From positions 346,001 to 410,000 of the forward strand of contig NZ_QGKL01000039.1 of the NCBI RefSeq assembly GCF_003172895.1: 64,000 nucleotides of DNA, read 5' to 3'. Shown here piece by piece: positions 1 to 8,611 of the stretch. How positions within the stretch are numbered: the stretch's first letter is position 1; every line of letters starts with the position of its first letter. Position numbers and translations under genes: made by a program. This DNA comes from Leucothrix arctica (GTDB taxonomy: Bacteria; Pseudomonadota; Gammaproteobacteria; Thiotrichales; Thiotrichaceae). The notes under the pieces were generated by a model. The model worked only from the letters and a program-made list of their open reading frames with translations, was not told where the DNA came from and did no database searches.

Positions 1-350
1 AAGTGGTTGTGGAGAAAAGTAGCCGTGCCCATGCGCAGCGTTGGCAGCTTATTGATACGAATAAAACCGAAGGCTTTGTGTTTATTCAGCACTTGGAAAC
101 TGACAAGGTTTTGGCAGTTGAAGGCGGGCTTAAAAAGGATGGAGCGCCTGTGGTATTAGAGGCGCAGAAGCGACGGTCTAATAATCATCAGGAGTGGAAG
201 TTTATAGAAGTGGAAGCTGGTTTGGTTGTTGAGAATCGTGAGACTGGGTTGGCTTTAGTTATTGATGGGAGAAGTAGTAGAGTTATGGGGCTGGAGAGTA
301 AGTCTAAGGGTGCGTTAAATCAGCCTTGGCGTGTTGAGTTGAAGAACTAA
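1..350 (+). CDS. Ricin-type beta-trefoil lectin domain protein, 3' end only
   Basis: The frame is open at the left edge, so this is the C-terminal part of a longer gene. About 115 residues are visible. They contain three QxW-type signatures (QRW, QEW, QPW) spaced by roughly 45 to 50 residues, the hallmark of the ricin B beta-trefoil that binds carbohydrate. A GTG at position 3 could start translation but lies at the edge and has no visible upstream context, so I treat the gene as truncated by the window. What the lectin domain is attached to cannot be seen. Confidence 0.6.
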   Translation, partial: VVVEKSSRAHAQRWQLIDTNKTEGFVFIQHLETDKVLAVEGGLKKDGAPVVLEAQKRRSNNHQEWKFIEVEAGLVVENRETGLALVIDGRSSRVMGLESKSKGALNQPWRVELKN

Positions 351-430
351 GTAACTGTATCTTGTGGGTATCTATGAGGTAGTATTCTGGTAAAGTAATT
401 GAAATGGCTATATCTGAAAGTGAGGATGAC

Positions 431-808
431 ATGAAAATTAAACGCTTATTAACCAATATTTGTTCGCAAGATTTGGCTCAATCCAAAGCCTTTTACATCT
501 CCTTATTCGCATTTAAGGTCGACTTCGATAGTGATTGGTTTGTACACCTAGTTTCAGAAGGTAGAGAGCTGGAGCTGGGTCTAATCCTTCAAAGCCACGA
601 AGTAGTGCCTGAGCAAGCGAAAGCGAGTATTACTGGTGCGTACCTAACCTTTGTCATTGATGATGTTGATCGCTTTTATAAAAAAGCGCAGGGCTTGGAC
701 GTTAACATTCTACAAGCACCTGAAATGACGCCATACGGTCAAAAGCGTATGCTACTACAAGCACCAGAGGGTACAGTTTGCGATGTTTCGTCGCCTGTAA
801 ATGTGTAA
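431..808 (+). CDS. VOC-superfamily (glyoxalase/bleomycin-resistance fold) protein
   Basis: A 125-residue single-domain protein with the beta-alpha-beta-beta-beta pattern of VOC proteins: an N-terminal segment with DLAQSKAFYISLF, then a central strand, then YLTFVIDDVDRFYKKA and a C-terminal strand rich in the phrase APEGT. Such proteins bind a metal and small ligands or act as isomerases and dioxygenases; substrate cannot be told. An in-frame ATG exists at 404, but the ATG at 431 follows a GAGGA ribosome site at 422-426, so I chose it. A cupin gene follows 35 bases later on the same strand and may be co-transcribed. Confidence 0.7.
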   Translation: MKIKRLLTNICSQDLAQSKAFYISLFAFKVDFDSDWFVHLVSEGRELELGLILQSHEVVPEQAKASITGAYLTFVIDDVDRFYKKAQGLDVNILQAPEMTPYGQKRMLLQAPEGTVCDVSSPVNV

Positions 809-843
809 CTAAGTTATGACAGGCAATGTGCAGAGGAGGGCCT

Positions 844-1239
844 ATGAGCATTAAAGTACACAACATTCAAAAAGACTTTGTCGTTTTAAGTCCAGAGAAA
901 ACAGCCACTGTAGAAACGGCTGATTCAACGCTATATCAACGTCTTGAGCAAAACTATCAAGGCTTCAAAGGCCACGAGATGATTGCCGCGTTTGAGTTTG
1001 AGTCAGACTGGGATACATGGGAAATTCACCCCAATGGGGATGAGATTGTGATGTTGATGTCTGGAGAGATAACGTTCGTGTTAAAACTTGAAGACGGTGA
1101 GCAAACAGTCGATTTGAAAGAGTCCGGTACTTATATCATTGTGCCTAAAGGTGTATGGCACACGGCAAAGACTACTGTTAAAAGTAAGTTGCTGTTTATT
1201 ACCCCAGGTGAGGGGACGAAAAATGCTGCTGAGCCGTGA
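844..1239 (+). CDS. Cupin-domain protein
   Basis: A 131-residue protein with a single cupin barrel. The first cupin motif is recognisable around WEIHPNGDEIVMLMSGE (one His, then Glu) and the second around YIIVPKGVWHTA (His). These are the usual metal ligands, so a metal-binding small-molecule enzyme or sensor is likely. The ATG at 844 is preceded by AGAGGAGGG at 832-840, a very strong ribosome site; the ATG at 826 has none. It sits directly after the VOC gene, and both may handle a related small metabolite. The substrate is unknown. Confidence 0.7.
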   Translation: MSIKVHNIQKDFVVLSPEKTATVETADSTLYQRLEQNYQGFKGHEMIAAFEFESDWDTWEIHPNGDEIVMLMSGEITFVLKLEDGEQTVDLKESGTYIIVPKGVWHTAKTTVKSKLLFITPGEGTKNAAEP

Positions 1240-1347
1240 CAAGGCCAATGTAAGTTAGCAACAGTTTGTATTAAGTTAGGCCAGTAAAACCAGCAATCAT
1301 GGACTATATTAGTAGTTAAACACACTACATTCATAGGATAAGGACTC

Positions 1348-2577
1348 ATGCCCTGTCGCATTCGCTTGGCCAGCTTCGTGTCATTAGTACTTGTTCTAGT
1401 ACTCACAACTTCCTGTACACAAAAAAGTAGCAGTGAGCCGGAGACTAATGGCCCTGACTCCTCAGAAGGCTCCGATAAGCCTTTACCCCCAAAAGTATCA
1501 ACAGCGCCTCCATCAGCAATTGTGAGAAGAGCGCCTACTGCGGCTGCAGCTCCCATGAAAGTTGAGGCATCTGACTCATTCAGAGCGTTCGGTCAGATTC
1601 TTTACAACCCACCCACTGAAATGACGCTCAATGTTGCAGAAATGATTGAGGTCAGAATAGCCAAAAATGAAGTGAGTGATAAAGGGTTGAGCGGCAGCGG
1701 TGAGGTTAGACGGGAGGAAGTTCCAATCACTCAAGTGATGAGCGTGCGCTTGTGTTGTGGTGACTCAGGCAATGGTGATCCATTTGATATAACGACTGCA
1801 AGTGCTGAGGAGCAGTTAGTAAATTCTCCTTTGCTTATAGAGGGAGAGTTTACTGAATGGGTGTTTCAGGTGACCCCGCGTGTTAAAGGTGAGCAAAAAC
1901 TCACGCTTCATGCTATAGCAAACTACACTCTAGAAGATGGTAGAAGCGTCCCTATAGGCAAAGTACTGAGCCGCGATATTGTGGTTCAAGTCGATGCCCC
2001 GACAGAAGTTTGGCGCTGGCTAGTAGAAAACTGGTATTGGTTTGGTATTTTACTGGTGATCCCGTTGACGGCATTACTCATTAACCGCCGAAACCAAGCC
2101 TCCAGTATCCCCCATATTCCTTCAGGCAACGAGTCAGTATTTATTAGTTATCGACGGGATGACAGCAGTGGCCACACTTTGGCTGTTTACGAAAAGTTAA
2201 AGTCAGTGATGGGTGATGAACATGTGTTTATGGACTCGGATGACATCCCTCATGGTGCTGACTTTGCTGAGCATATTGAAAAGGTGCTAGACAGCGCGAG
2301 TACGGTATTGGTGATGATTGGCCCAGCTTGGTTAAACGCGAGTAATACGCAAGGTCGTCGTTTGGATAACCCTCAAGATTTTGTCCGTATGGAGGTTGCA
2401 ACGGCGTTGGAGAAAAAATTACGGGTGATTCCAGTGCTCTTACGAAACACTGAAATGCCATCTTCCGACGAGCTACCAGACGTGCTAAAGGGCTTGAGCA
2501 CGCGTAATGCTATTCGTATTTACGATGATCAGTTTGATTCAGGCATTCAACGTCTAATAAAGTCAGTGGTTAATTAG
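1348..2577 (+). CDS. Membrane-anchored TIR-domain protein with lipoprotein-like signal
   Basis: 409 residues. The N-terminus has a basic start, a hydrophobic stretch and a cysteine preceded by LTTS, which resembles but does not perfectly match a lipobox. Residues about 35 to 220 form a low-complexity linker and a beta-rich presumably periplasmic domain. A single transmembrane helix near residues 228-247 (WYWFGILLVIPLTALL) is followed by a TIR domain from about residue 262 (FISYRRDD, then FMDSDDI, later a conserved Trp-Leu). The Glu of the second helix region needed for NADase activity is plausible (FVRMEVATAL). Predicted topology puts the TIR in the cytoplasm and the sensor outside. TIR domains act in immune-like NAD depletion or signalling. 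Confidence 0.75.
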   Translation: MPCRIRLASFVSLVLVLVLTTSCTQKSSSEPETNGPDSSEGSDKPLPPKVSTAPPSAIVRRAPTAAAAPMKVEASDSFRAFGQILYNPPTEMTLNVAEMIEVRIAKNEVSDKGLSGSGEVRREEVPITQVMSVRLCCGDSGNGDPFDITTASAEEQLVNSPLLIEGEFTEWVFQVTPRVKGEQKLTLHAIANYTLEDGRSVPIGKVLSRDIVVQVDAPTEVWRWLVENWYWFGILLVIPLTALLINRRNQASSIPHIPSGNESVFISYRRDDSSGHTLAVYEKLKSVMGDEHVFMDSDDIPHGADFAEHIEKVLDSASTVLVMIGPAWLNASNTQGRRLDNPQDFVRMEVATALEKKLRVIPVLLRNTEMPSSDELPDVLKGLSTRNAIRIYDDQFDSGIQRLIKSVVN

Positions 2578-2587
2578 TCGCTGACTT

Positions 2588-3079
2588 TTAAAGCCTCGCA
2601 TCCTGCCAAGTCTCAATAGGCTCCGCAGGGTATGGCGTCAGTTTCACCGTTTTCACCGCTTCAACCGCCACAAATTCATCCTTATCAGAAGCGTCACCAC
2701 TGACACCTACCGCACCAATTACCATGCCTTCTTTATCACAAATAAGTACGCCACCTGGTACAGGTACAAATCGACCTTGCGAAGCCGCAGCTAACGCACC
2801 TTGAAAAGAAGGGCGATCTGAAAGGCGATTACGAATAGTTCGACTAGAAATACCCATACCTAGCGCACCCCATGCCTTACCTGTCGCTATATCTGCGCGC
2901 ATAATGCCCGAGCCATCTTCACGCTTCATGGCGAGCATATGACCGCCAGTGTCTAGCACCACGACAGTCAGTGGTAATAGTCCGTACTCTTTACCAAGCT
3001 TCAAAGCGTGGTCGACGATAGCTGAAGCTGCTTCAAGAGGTAGTGCTACCTTTAGATGCTTGACGTAATAATCAGACAT
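2588..3079 (-). CDS. GlcG/HbpS-like heme-degrading-fold protein (DUF336)
   Basis: 163 residues over the whole length of the GlcG/HbpS family. Recognisable segments are VVVLDTGGHMLAMKREDGS near the N-terminus and VPGGVLICD with GAVGVSGDASDKDE near the C-terminus. Family members bind heme or small ligands and are often found beside glycolate, diol or CoA-ester genes. It is convergent with the TIR gene and divergent from the malonyl-CoA decarboxylase gene, with a 190-base shared promoter region. A link to the downstream CoA pathway is possible but not shown. Confidence 0.75.
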   Translation of the reverse strand: MSDYYVKHLKVALPLEAASAIVDHALKLGKEYGLLPLTVVVLDTGGHMLAMKREDGSGIMRADIATGKAWGALGMGISSRTIRNRLSDRPSFQGALAAASQGRFVPVPGGVLICDKEGMVIGAVGVSGDASDKDEFVAVEAVKTVKLTPYPAEPIETWQDARL

Positions 3080-3270
3080 AGATGAAATCTCTTTTTTTGA
3101 TCGTTGTTTTTTAGTAGCTAGGCTCTTGGGAGAATTATGAGCCTTATTGACTAAAATGATAGATAAATTTAATACCGATTATATCGCTAAAACAAATAAA
3201 ATGTCGATTTTATTTGTTTTAGCGTGGGTATTTGTTTAATATAAAGATTCTCAATAGCCAACAGAACTCC

Positions 3271-4605
3271 ATGACTATGTTTCAATTAATAGATACTAGA
3301 AACGGATTGCTTAGCGACCTCTTAACAAGAGTGACGGATATTGGGAGAAGTCTCGACTCCGTTATTAAGCAACGGGAAAAGCCGCTGCTTGAACAGTGCG
3401 AAGGCCTGTTAGATAAGAATGGTGAGGCCGCTAGTCTTGCCAAAGCGCAACAGTTGCTAAAGCATTATGATGAGCTTAATGATGAGGAAAAGGGCGTTTT
3501 CTTCCTTGAAATATTAGCAAATTTTGGCACAGATAACGCAGCCTTAGAGAAGGCGATCAATAACTGGAAAAGTGACAGTAGTGAAGCCAATGCACGCGTT
3601 TTGCACTTTGCCAGTGAGCCAAGAAGTCAGATTTTATTACGCCGTATTAATCAAGCGCCGAATGGCACATTGGCGTTGGTAAAAATGCGTGCAGATTTGT
3701 TACGTTTTACACGTACTCACCCCGAATTAAAAATCTTAGACCAAGACTTTGCACACCTGTTTTTGTCGTGGTTTAACCGTGGTTTCCTCAAACTACAAAC
3801 GATGGACTGGGGCACACCCGCCAATATTTTAGAGAAAGTCATTGCCTACGAGGCGGTGCATGAGATCAGTAATTGGAGCGCGTTACGTCAACGCGTCGCT
3901 GACCCTGACCGACGTTTATACAGCTACTTTCATCCAGCCTTGGGTATTGAGCCGCTGATTTTCGTACAAGTGGCATTGACCGACCACGTTCCCGGTGCGA
4001 TTGCACCCATACTTGAGAAACAACGCGAGCCGCTAGATCCTGAGAAAGCGACTACGGCAGTGTTTTACTCCATCTCAAATTGCCAGACAGGTTTGAAAGG
4101 TATTTCCTTTGGTAACTTCTTAATTAAACAAGTGGTTGAGAACTTACGTGAAGAGTTCCCAAAATTGGAGACTTTCATCACCTTATCGCCAGTGCCAGGC
4201 CTGAGACGATGGGCGTTACAGCAGCTTGAAAAGCCTGACGCTGTTACGACAGCAGAGCACTTGGAGTTGATACGTGACTTAGAGCGCGCTCGGCTTGAGG
4301 GTACTTTGACTTCATTGCTGGAAAATAATAAAGCGTTTAAAAACTTAGTCGCAACTTATTTAGTGAGCGCACGCTCACCTAGAGGTGGCGCGACTGATCC
4401 AGTGTCTCGCTTTCACTTAGGAAACGGTGCGCGACTTGAAGATATTCACCTTCAAGGGGATGTCTCAGAGAATGGATTGAACAACTCATGGGGTTGCATG
4501 GTTAATTATCAGTATAGAATAAGTGACATCGAAAAAAATCATGAGACTTATGTGAATGCGGATAAAATTATTACGTCATCAGCAGTAAAAAGTCTGCTGA
4601 AATAA
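3271..4605 (+). CDS. mcd: Malonyl-CoA decarboxylase
   Basis: Converts malonyl-CoA to acetyl-CoA and CO2. 444 residues from the ATG at 3271; the frame can be extended to a TTG at 3232, but the ATG gives the normal family start. The N-terminal four-helix region is followed by the acetyltransferase-like catalytic domain. Diagnostic segments are the FFLEILANFG helix region, SYFHPALGIEPLIFV, SISNCQTGLKGISFGNFLIK (catalytic Ser region) and FHLGNGARLEDIH (catalytic His region). It is followed after 30 bases by a class III CoA-transferase and then by the stump of malonyl-CoA synthetase, as in mat-type malonate operons. Confidence 0.88.
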   Translation: MTMFQLIDTRNGLLSDLLTRVTDIGRSLDSVIKQREKPLLEQCEGLLDKNGEAASLAKAQQLLKHYDELNDEEKGVFFLEILANFGTDNAALEKAINNWKSDSSEANARVLHFASEPRSQILLRRINQAPNGTLALVKMRADLLRFTRTHPELKILDQDFAHLFLSWFNRGFLKLQTMDWGTPANILEKVIAYEAVHEISNWSALRQRVADPDRRLYSYFHPALGIEPLIFVQVALTDHVPGAIAPILEKQREPLDPEKATTAVFYSISNCQTGLKGISFGNFLIKQVVENLREEFPKLETFITLSPVPGLRRWALQQLEKPDAVTTAEHLELIRDLERARLEGTLTSLLENNKAFKNLVATYLVSARSPRGGATDPVSRFHLGNGARLEDIHLQGDVSENGLNNSWGCMVNYQYRISDIEKNHETYVNADKIITSSAVKSLLK

Positions 4606-4635
4606 AACGACCCACCAATTTAAGGAGTTTTAAAT

Positions 4636-5805
4636 ATGACAAGTTCTATGCCGCTAGAAGGCATTCGAGTGATTGATATGACGGAGGCTTTGGCTGGCCC
4701 CTATTGTGCGATGATGTTGGGTGATATGGGGGCAGATGTCATTAAGGTTGAGCGTACAGGTTCAGGTGATCAAGCACGCAAATGGGGCCCTCCGTTCTTA
4801 GAGAGCGAGAGTGCCTATTATATGTCGACCAATCGAAATAAACGCTGTATCACGGTCGACATTAAAGACCCCGATGATCTGGCGCGGTTGCATAAACTAC
4901 TGGAGACAGCGGACGTTTTTATTACCAATAATCCGCGTCTCGATTCACTAAAACGCTATAAATTAGACCCTGATTACTTGCGCTCCATCAATCCTAAGCT
5001 GATTTTTTCGGCGTTGAGTGGTTACGGCCATACGGGTCCAAAAGCAAACCGTGGAGGCTATGACCTTATCGCACAGGGCGAAACAGGTTTGATGGCGATT
5101 ACCGGTGGCCCAGAAGACGGACCGATGCGATTCCCTACACCAATTTCGGATATTACAGGTGGCCTTTACTCAACGATTGGTATTTTGAATGCCTTGTATG
5201 CCCGCGATAAAAAGGCAGGCGGATCGGGCAGCGGTCAGTTCCTTGATGTTGCTTTAGTAGACTCAGAGATGACGTGGCTAGCAAATTTAGGCGGTAGTTA
5301 CCTAAATGCAGGTCAGAAGCCTAAAAAGATGGGCAATCAGCATCCAACGATTACACCGTATCAACCGGTACGCGCTAAAGATAAAGATATCATTATTGCT
5401 GTCGGTACTCAGGCTGTCTGGGGGCGTTTTTACAAGATTTTAGACTTGGATGAGGCATTAGTGGCATCGCGCTTCGCCACCAATGAGCAACGCAACGAAC
5501 ATAGAGATGAGCTAATTGCATTGATCGAAGAGGTACTGATGACGCAAAACGCGGATCATTGGATCGATCAATTTGTCGCGCACCAAATCCCCGCTGGACC
5601 AATCAACCTACCTGACGAAATTTTAGAGGATGAGCACACCTTGGCTCGTGGCATGGTGATCGAAATGGATCATCCACTCGTGGGAACTGTTCGAAATATT
5701 GGTAACCCAATTAATTTATCGGAGACACCCGTCACTTATAGGAAGCATCCGCCAATGCTGGGGGAGCACAATGATGAGATTGATGAGGAGATTGGTTGGC
5801 AATAG
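4636..5805 (+). CDS. CaiB/BaiF class III CoA-transferase
   Basis: 389 residues, full length for the formyl-CoA/carnitine CoA-transferase family. The N-terminus has GIRVIDMTEALAGPYCAMML and the GADVIKVE motif typical of the Rossmann part. The catalytic Asp is predicted at residue 209 in the segment FLDVALVDSEM. The C-terminal HPLVGTVRNIGNPI and PPMLGEHNDEI segments are standard. An AAGGAG ribosome site sits just before the ATG. Its place between malonyl-CoA decarboxylase and a malonyl-CoA synthetase remnant suggests it may now activate malonate or another dicarboxylic acid by CoA transfer; this is inference. Confidence 0.88.
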   Translation: MTSSMPLEGIRVIDMTEALAGPYCAMMLGDMGADVIKVERTGSGDQARKWGPPFLESESAYYMSTNRNKRCITVDIKDPDDLARLHKLLETADVFITNNPRLDSLKRYKLDPDYLRSINPKLIFSALSGYGHTGPKANRGGYDLIAQGETGLMAITGGPEDGPMRFPTPISDITGGLYSTIGILNALYARDKKAGGSGSGQFLDVALVDSEMTWLANLGGSYLNAGQKPKKMGNQHPTITPYQPVRAKDKDIIIAVGTQAVWGRFYKILDLDEALVASRFATNEQRNEHRDELIALIEEVLMTQNADHWIDQFVAHQIPAGPINLPDEILEDEHTLARGMVIEMDHPLVGTVRNIGNPINLSETPVTYRKHPPMLGEHNDEIDEEIGWQ

Positions 5806-5827
5806 TGTGCTAAACGGAAGGGTTAGT

Positions 5828-5980
5828 CATGTTGAGAGCAAAGCATTGCTCAATACTGACTTGGCTAAGTACAAGCAGCCTAAGAAGATTTTCTTTGTGG
5901 ACGAGTTAACTCGTAATGCGATGGGTAAAGTTCAGAAAAAAGCGTTACGTGAAACTTATGACGGAAGTTTTTTTAAGTAA
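5828..5980 (+). pseudogene. 3' remnant of malonyl-CoA synthetase (matB-like AMP-binding enzyme)
   Basis: About 45 residues in one frame match the last part of AMP-forming acyl-CoA synthetases: DLAKYKQPKKIFFVDEL, then RNAMGKVQKKALRETY. The catalytic Lys of this family lies in the GKVQK motif. The rest of the roughly 500-residue enzyme, including all adenylate-forming motifs, is missing and no start codon fits. The open frame runs back into the end of the CoA-transferase in a different frame, so there is no intact gene. It lies just after mcd and the CoA-transferase, where matB would be expected. I read it as a deletion scar of matB. Confidence 0.8.
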
Positions 5981-6028
5981 CAATACAGTGTTAGTGAAAT
6001 AGTTACTTTTGGTTGAGTAACTACCTTG

Positions 6029-6080
6029 GGCGCTGCGGTCATGCTTTGAAATATAGGCATGGTTGCAGCGCCATTTTTTA
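6029..6080 (+). terminator. Rho-independent terminator after the mcd operon
   Basis: A 16-base stem (GGCGCTGCGGTCATGC pairing with GCATGGTTGCAGCGCC, with a few G-T pairs) with a 12-base loop, followed by ATTTTTTATT. It ends the plus-strand mcd region and lies between convergent genes. Confidence 0.8.
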
Positions 6081-6935
6081 TTGTGGCGATAAGGATAAAA
6101 AATCAAACTGGTACTTTTTGACTGACGCAATCAGTTTCTGTTTCTGTAAAGGCGCCAGTGAGTTGAATAAGTCTGACATCAACGTCAAGGTCAGCTGCTT
6201 ACGTTGCTGATAAGATTGCTTTTCAGCAGCACTAGCGTAGCGCTCTTGAGTCTTAAACTGAGCAAGAATACTTCGGTTAAATTGCTCTGGGTTAGAACGA
6301 TTGTTTAACAGCTTAGGGACGACCTCTGAAAGACGTTTATGGCGCTGCTCTCTTAGCATGTTGTTAGAGGCAGTGGCTTTTGCCCAGTCAGCAATGAGGT
6401 TGGCTTGTGATTTAGTCAATCGGCCAACTAGCTTAGCCATGCGCTTTATCATTCGGTTTTGTCGTCTGACTACTTGCTGCTTAGGTGTTCTGGCTAGGTC
6501 TTCTTTTAAGTCTTTCGTTAATTCTCGTTCAATGTTTTTAATCACGGAGGGAATTTGTTTGGCGTCTAATGAAAACAGCATGGTTGTGATAATAGGCACT
6601 AGCTCATCTACACTGGCCATTACTAAATCAAAGACCTCATCATAAATCTTGCTAACGTCCTGAGGGTTCAGTGTTTCTTGTTTGAACTGAACCGCTTTTT
6701 TAGCCATAAAGTCGGCATAGACTCGCAGCTGTGTTGATTGATGCCAGTAGTGAAATTTATTGATATCTCGATTTAACGCAGCACCTTGCGAGCTTGTTAA
6801 AGACACATAATCATTGATCTTCCAGCGTATCGCATTATCCAAAAAACGATAACTGACTTTGATGGTGCTGCAACCTACTAACAGCGACAGTAATAAGGTA
6901 ACTAGCAGCGTTTTTAGAGATATTCTTACGTGCAT
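6078..6935 (-). CDS. DUF6279-family outer-membrane lipoprotein
   Basis: 285 residues. The N-terminal signal peptide ends in a clean lipobox, LLVGC, so the protein should be lipid-anchored in the periplasm. After it comes the family signature YRFLDNAIRWKINDYVSLTSSQ, then a long all-helical region rich in Lys, Gln and Arg. Members of this family occur as single genes in marine gammaproteobacteria; their function is not known. It is a lone gene, convergent with the mcd operon. Confidence 0.75.
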   Translation of the reverse strand: MHVRISLKTLLVTLLLSLLVGCSTIKVSYRFLDNAIRWKINDYVSLTSSQGAALNRDINKFHYWHQSTQLRVYADFMAKKAVQFKQETLNPQDVSKIYDEVFDLVMASVDELVPIITTMLFSLDAKQIPSVIKNIERELTKDLKEDLARTPKQQVVRRQNRMIKRMAKLVGRLTKSQANLIADWAKATASNNMLREQRHKRLSEVVPKLLNNRSNPEQFNRSILAQFKTQERYASAAEKQSYQQRKQLTLTLMSDLFNSLAPLQKQKLIASVKKYQFDFLSLSPQ

Positions 6936-7078
6936 TGTTTGACTACCTTGCTGTTAGTTGCTGAGAGTACTTGAATGAAAGCACAGAACTTGGCTGGTTG
7001 TCCTATTACTGTTTATTTACTTTCCTTCAAACACTGACCATATAGGGTGTCATTAAAAATCAAGCTTGCTTTTGGATT

Positions 7079-7119
7079 TATTTAGACGTATAAATAAATA
7101 ATAAATATACGTCTAAATA
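7079..7119 (+). promoter_or_regulatory. Palindromic operator of the toxin-antitoxin pair
   Basis: A perfect inverted repeat with 14-base arms: TATTTAGACGTATA at 7079-7092 and its reverse complement at 7106-7119, separated by an A/T-rich 13-base spacer. It ends 11 bases before the antitoxin ATG. This is the expected position for autorepression by an antitoxin or toxin-antitoxin complex. Confidence 0.75.
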
Positions 7120-7130
7120 GGTGTAGTGAC

Positions 7131-7367
7131 ATGCAAACCAAACTTACATTGCGCGTAGAAGATTCCCTAATACAACAAGCTAAGGACTACGCAAAGAAAA
7201 ATGATAAGTCCTTATCACAGATAGTGACTGACTACTTTCGAGCTTTGACAGAAAGTAAAAAGCTTTTGGAAAACGCACCTATCACACGATCATTGATTGG
7301 TGTGTTAAGTGAGACAAAAGTTGATGAAAGCGACTACAAAAAGCATTTAGAGGATAAGTATCTGTGA
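7131..7367 (+). CDS. DUF6364/VapB-like antitoxin
   Basis: 78 residues. The N-terminus KLTLRVEDSLIQQAKDYAKK is a ribbon-helix-helix DNA-binding motif, followed by a SLSQIVTDYF helix. The C-terminal acidic tail would wrap the toxin. The stop codon overlaps the GTG of the PIN-domain gene (GTGA), so the two are translationally coupled. The palindrome just upstream is the likely operator. Antitoxins of this family pair with PIN toxins, which fits the neighbour exactly. Confidence 0.85.
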   Translation: MQTKLTLRVEDSLIQQAKDYAKKNDKSLSQIVTDYFRALTESKKLLENAPITRSLIGVLSETKVDESDYKKHLEDKYL

Positions 7368-7780
7368 AGGTTTTGATTGATACTAACGTCATTCTTGATG
7401 TGCTTCTAAATCGCGAGCCATTTGTTGAGCTTTCAGCAAATATCGTTAGCTCTGTTGAGACTAAAGATATTGAAGGCTACCTGTGTGCGACAACTGTTAC
7501 TACGTTGGATTACTTAATCTCTAAAGCGAAAAACCGTCAACAGGCTAAGTCTGAAATTAAAAAACTGCTACATCTCTTCGGAATAAGTGATGTGAATGCG
7601 CGTGTTTTAGCATTGGCAGCGGACTCTGAGTTTACGGACTTTGAAGATGCTGTTTTGTACTATTCAGGGGAGTGTACTGGCGTTGACTGCTTGGTAACGC
7701 GAAATGTTAAAGACTTTAAGCATGCAACATTGCCTGTTTATACACCTGAGGAGCTTTGGGGCATATTGCTGGTTAGATAA
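7364..7780 (+). CDS. PIN-domain ribonuclease toxin (VapC-like)
   Basis: 138 residues. The start has VLIDTNVILDVLLNRE with the first catalytic Asp; central Asp/Glu residues appear in FTDFEDAVLYYSG; the C-terminal VTRNVKDFK segment is the last conserved motif. All acidic residues expected for Mg-dependent RNA cleavage are present, so the toxin looks intact. Translation starts at GTG overlapping the antitoxin stop. It is of the PIN_3 kind, which commonly pairs with DUF6364 antitoxins. Confidence 0.88.
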   Translation: MKVLIDTNVILDVLLNREPFVELSANIVSSVETKDIEGYLCATTVTTLDYLISKAKNRQQAKSEIKKLLHLFGISDVNARVLALAADSEFTDFEDAVLYYSGECTGVDCLVTRNVKDFKHATLPVYTPEELWGILLVR

Positions 7781-7824
7781 GTAGTTAGATGTACATGTCG
7801 GTAGTATACGGAGAAGAGCAAGTT

Positions 7825-8484
7825 ATGTTATTTAGTGGCAAGGGGGCCGATAGTCGTTTTTGCGCAGTACGTGATAATGGGCCTGATTTTAATTTAGATA
7901 TAAATGGTCAAAAAGTATTTGTAGAAGCAGCTGTTGCGAGTAGAGGCACGACTGAGGATAAGATACCTGATATAGGTCAGTATGATGAGACTAGAGAACC
8001 TTTAGTTCCGTTTAAAGAGCTTGCTCTTAGAGTAACAGCTAAATTAAAGGATAAAGCCGAAGCTAATAATGCTAGGGAAAACGCTAAAGAAGGCCCCTAT
8101 ATTATTGCGATTAATTTACCTTATAAGGAAGCTTGGCTCTGTTCTAGCCCACCATTAGCTGCTCAAGCAGCACTGGGTGTTAAGGGGCAGTTAATCGAAT
8201 TTAATGAACATGGGGTGAGTTCAAGTTTTACTCATAACCCCAATATATCAAGGTCTACTGGTGCCTTGGTTCCTACAGAGTACTTTCTGAGAGATGAGTT
8301 TTCACATATTAGTGCATTAATAGTGGCATCAGTAAATCCATTTAGTACAAGTTATTCAAGCCCTTCGTTGGAGTTATTACATAACCCAAAAGCAACTAAA
8401 CCAATAGATCGTGGGTTGATCACCCTTGGGCGAGAATACTGGGTTGAATCAGGAGTATTGAAAGAACTTAACTATGATGACTAG
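7825..8484 (+). CDS. Conserved protein with nuclease-like motif, function unknown
   Basis: About 219 residues from the ATG at 7825, which follows GGAGAAGAG; a further ATG at 7789 has no ribosome site. The segment PDFNLDINGQKVFVEAAV resembles the D...ExK-like core of restriction-endonuclease-fold proteins, although the Lys is not evident. The C-terminal part (FSHISALIVA, later LLHNPKATKPI and EYWV) matches a family of about 300-residue hypothetical proteins I recognise but cannot name. The N-terminus is shorter than usual, so the gene may be truncated. It lies directly after the PIN toxin but is probably not part of that operon. Confidence 0.55.
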   Translation: MLFSGKGADSRFCAVRDNGPDFNLDINGQKVFVEAAVASRGTTEDKIPDIGQYDETREPLVPFKELALRVTAKLKDKAEANNARENAKEGPYIIAINLPYKEAWLCSSPPLAAQAALGVKGQLIEFNEHGVSSSFTHNPNISRSTGALVPTEYFLRDEFSHISALIVASVNPFSTSYSSPSLELLHNPKATKPIDRGLITLGREYWVESGVLKELNYDD

Positions 8485-8611
8485 CTCATAGGAACTAATA
8501 TTTATTCAGTAGTAGTCTTACGCATTACATGTTTTGATAGGCGAAGTTAAAATGTGTTCTGATATGTAAGGTTGTATTGACAACTTTACTGATTAAGCCT
8601 ATCGTTAAGCC

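Noticed and set aside
5699..5827. Start of the 93-codon frame inside the CoA-transferase gene
   Set aside because: It is the shadow of the CoA-transferase; only its last 45 to 50 codons resemble MatB.
8577..8605. TTGACA and TATCGT as promoter of the GntR gene
   Set aside because: The -10 is poor and would lie 6 bases before the ATG, leaving no normal leader.
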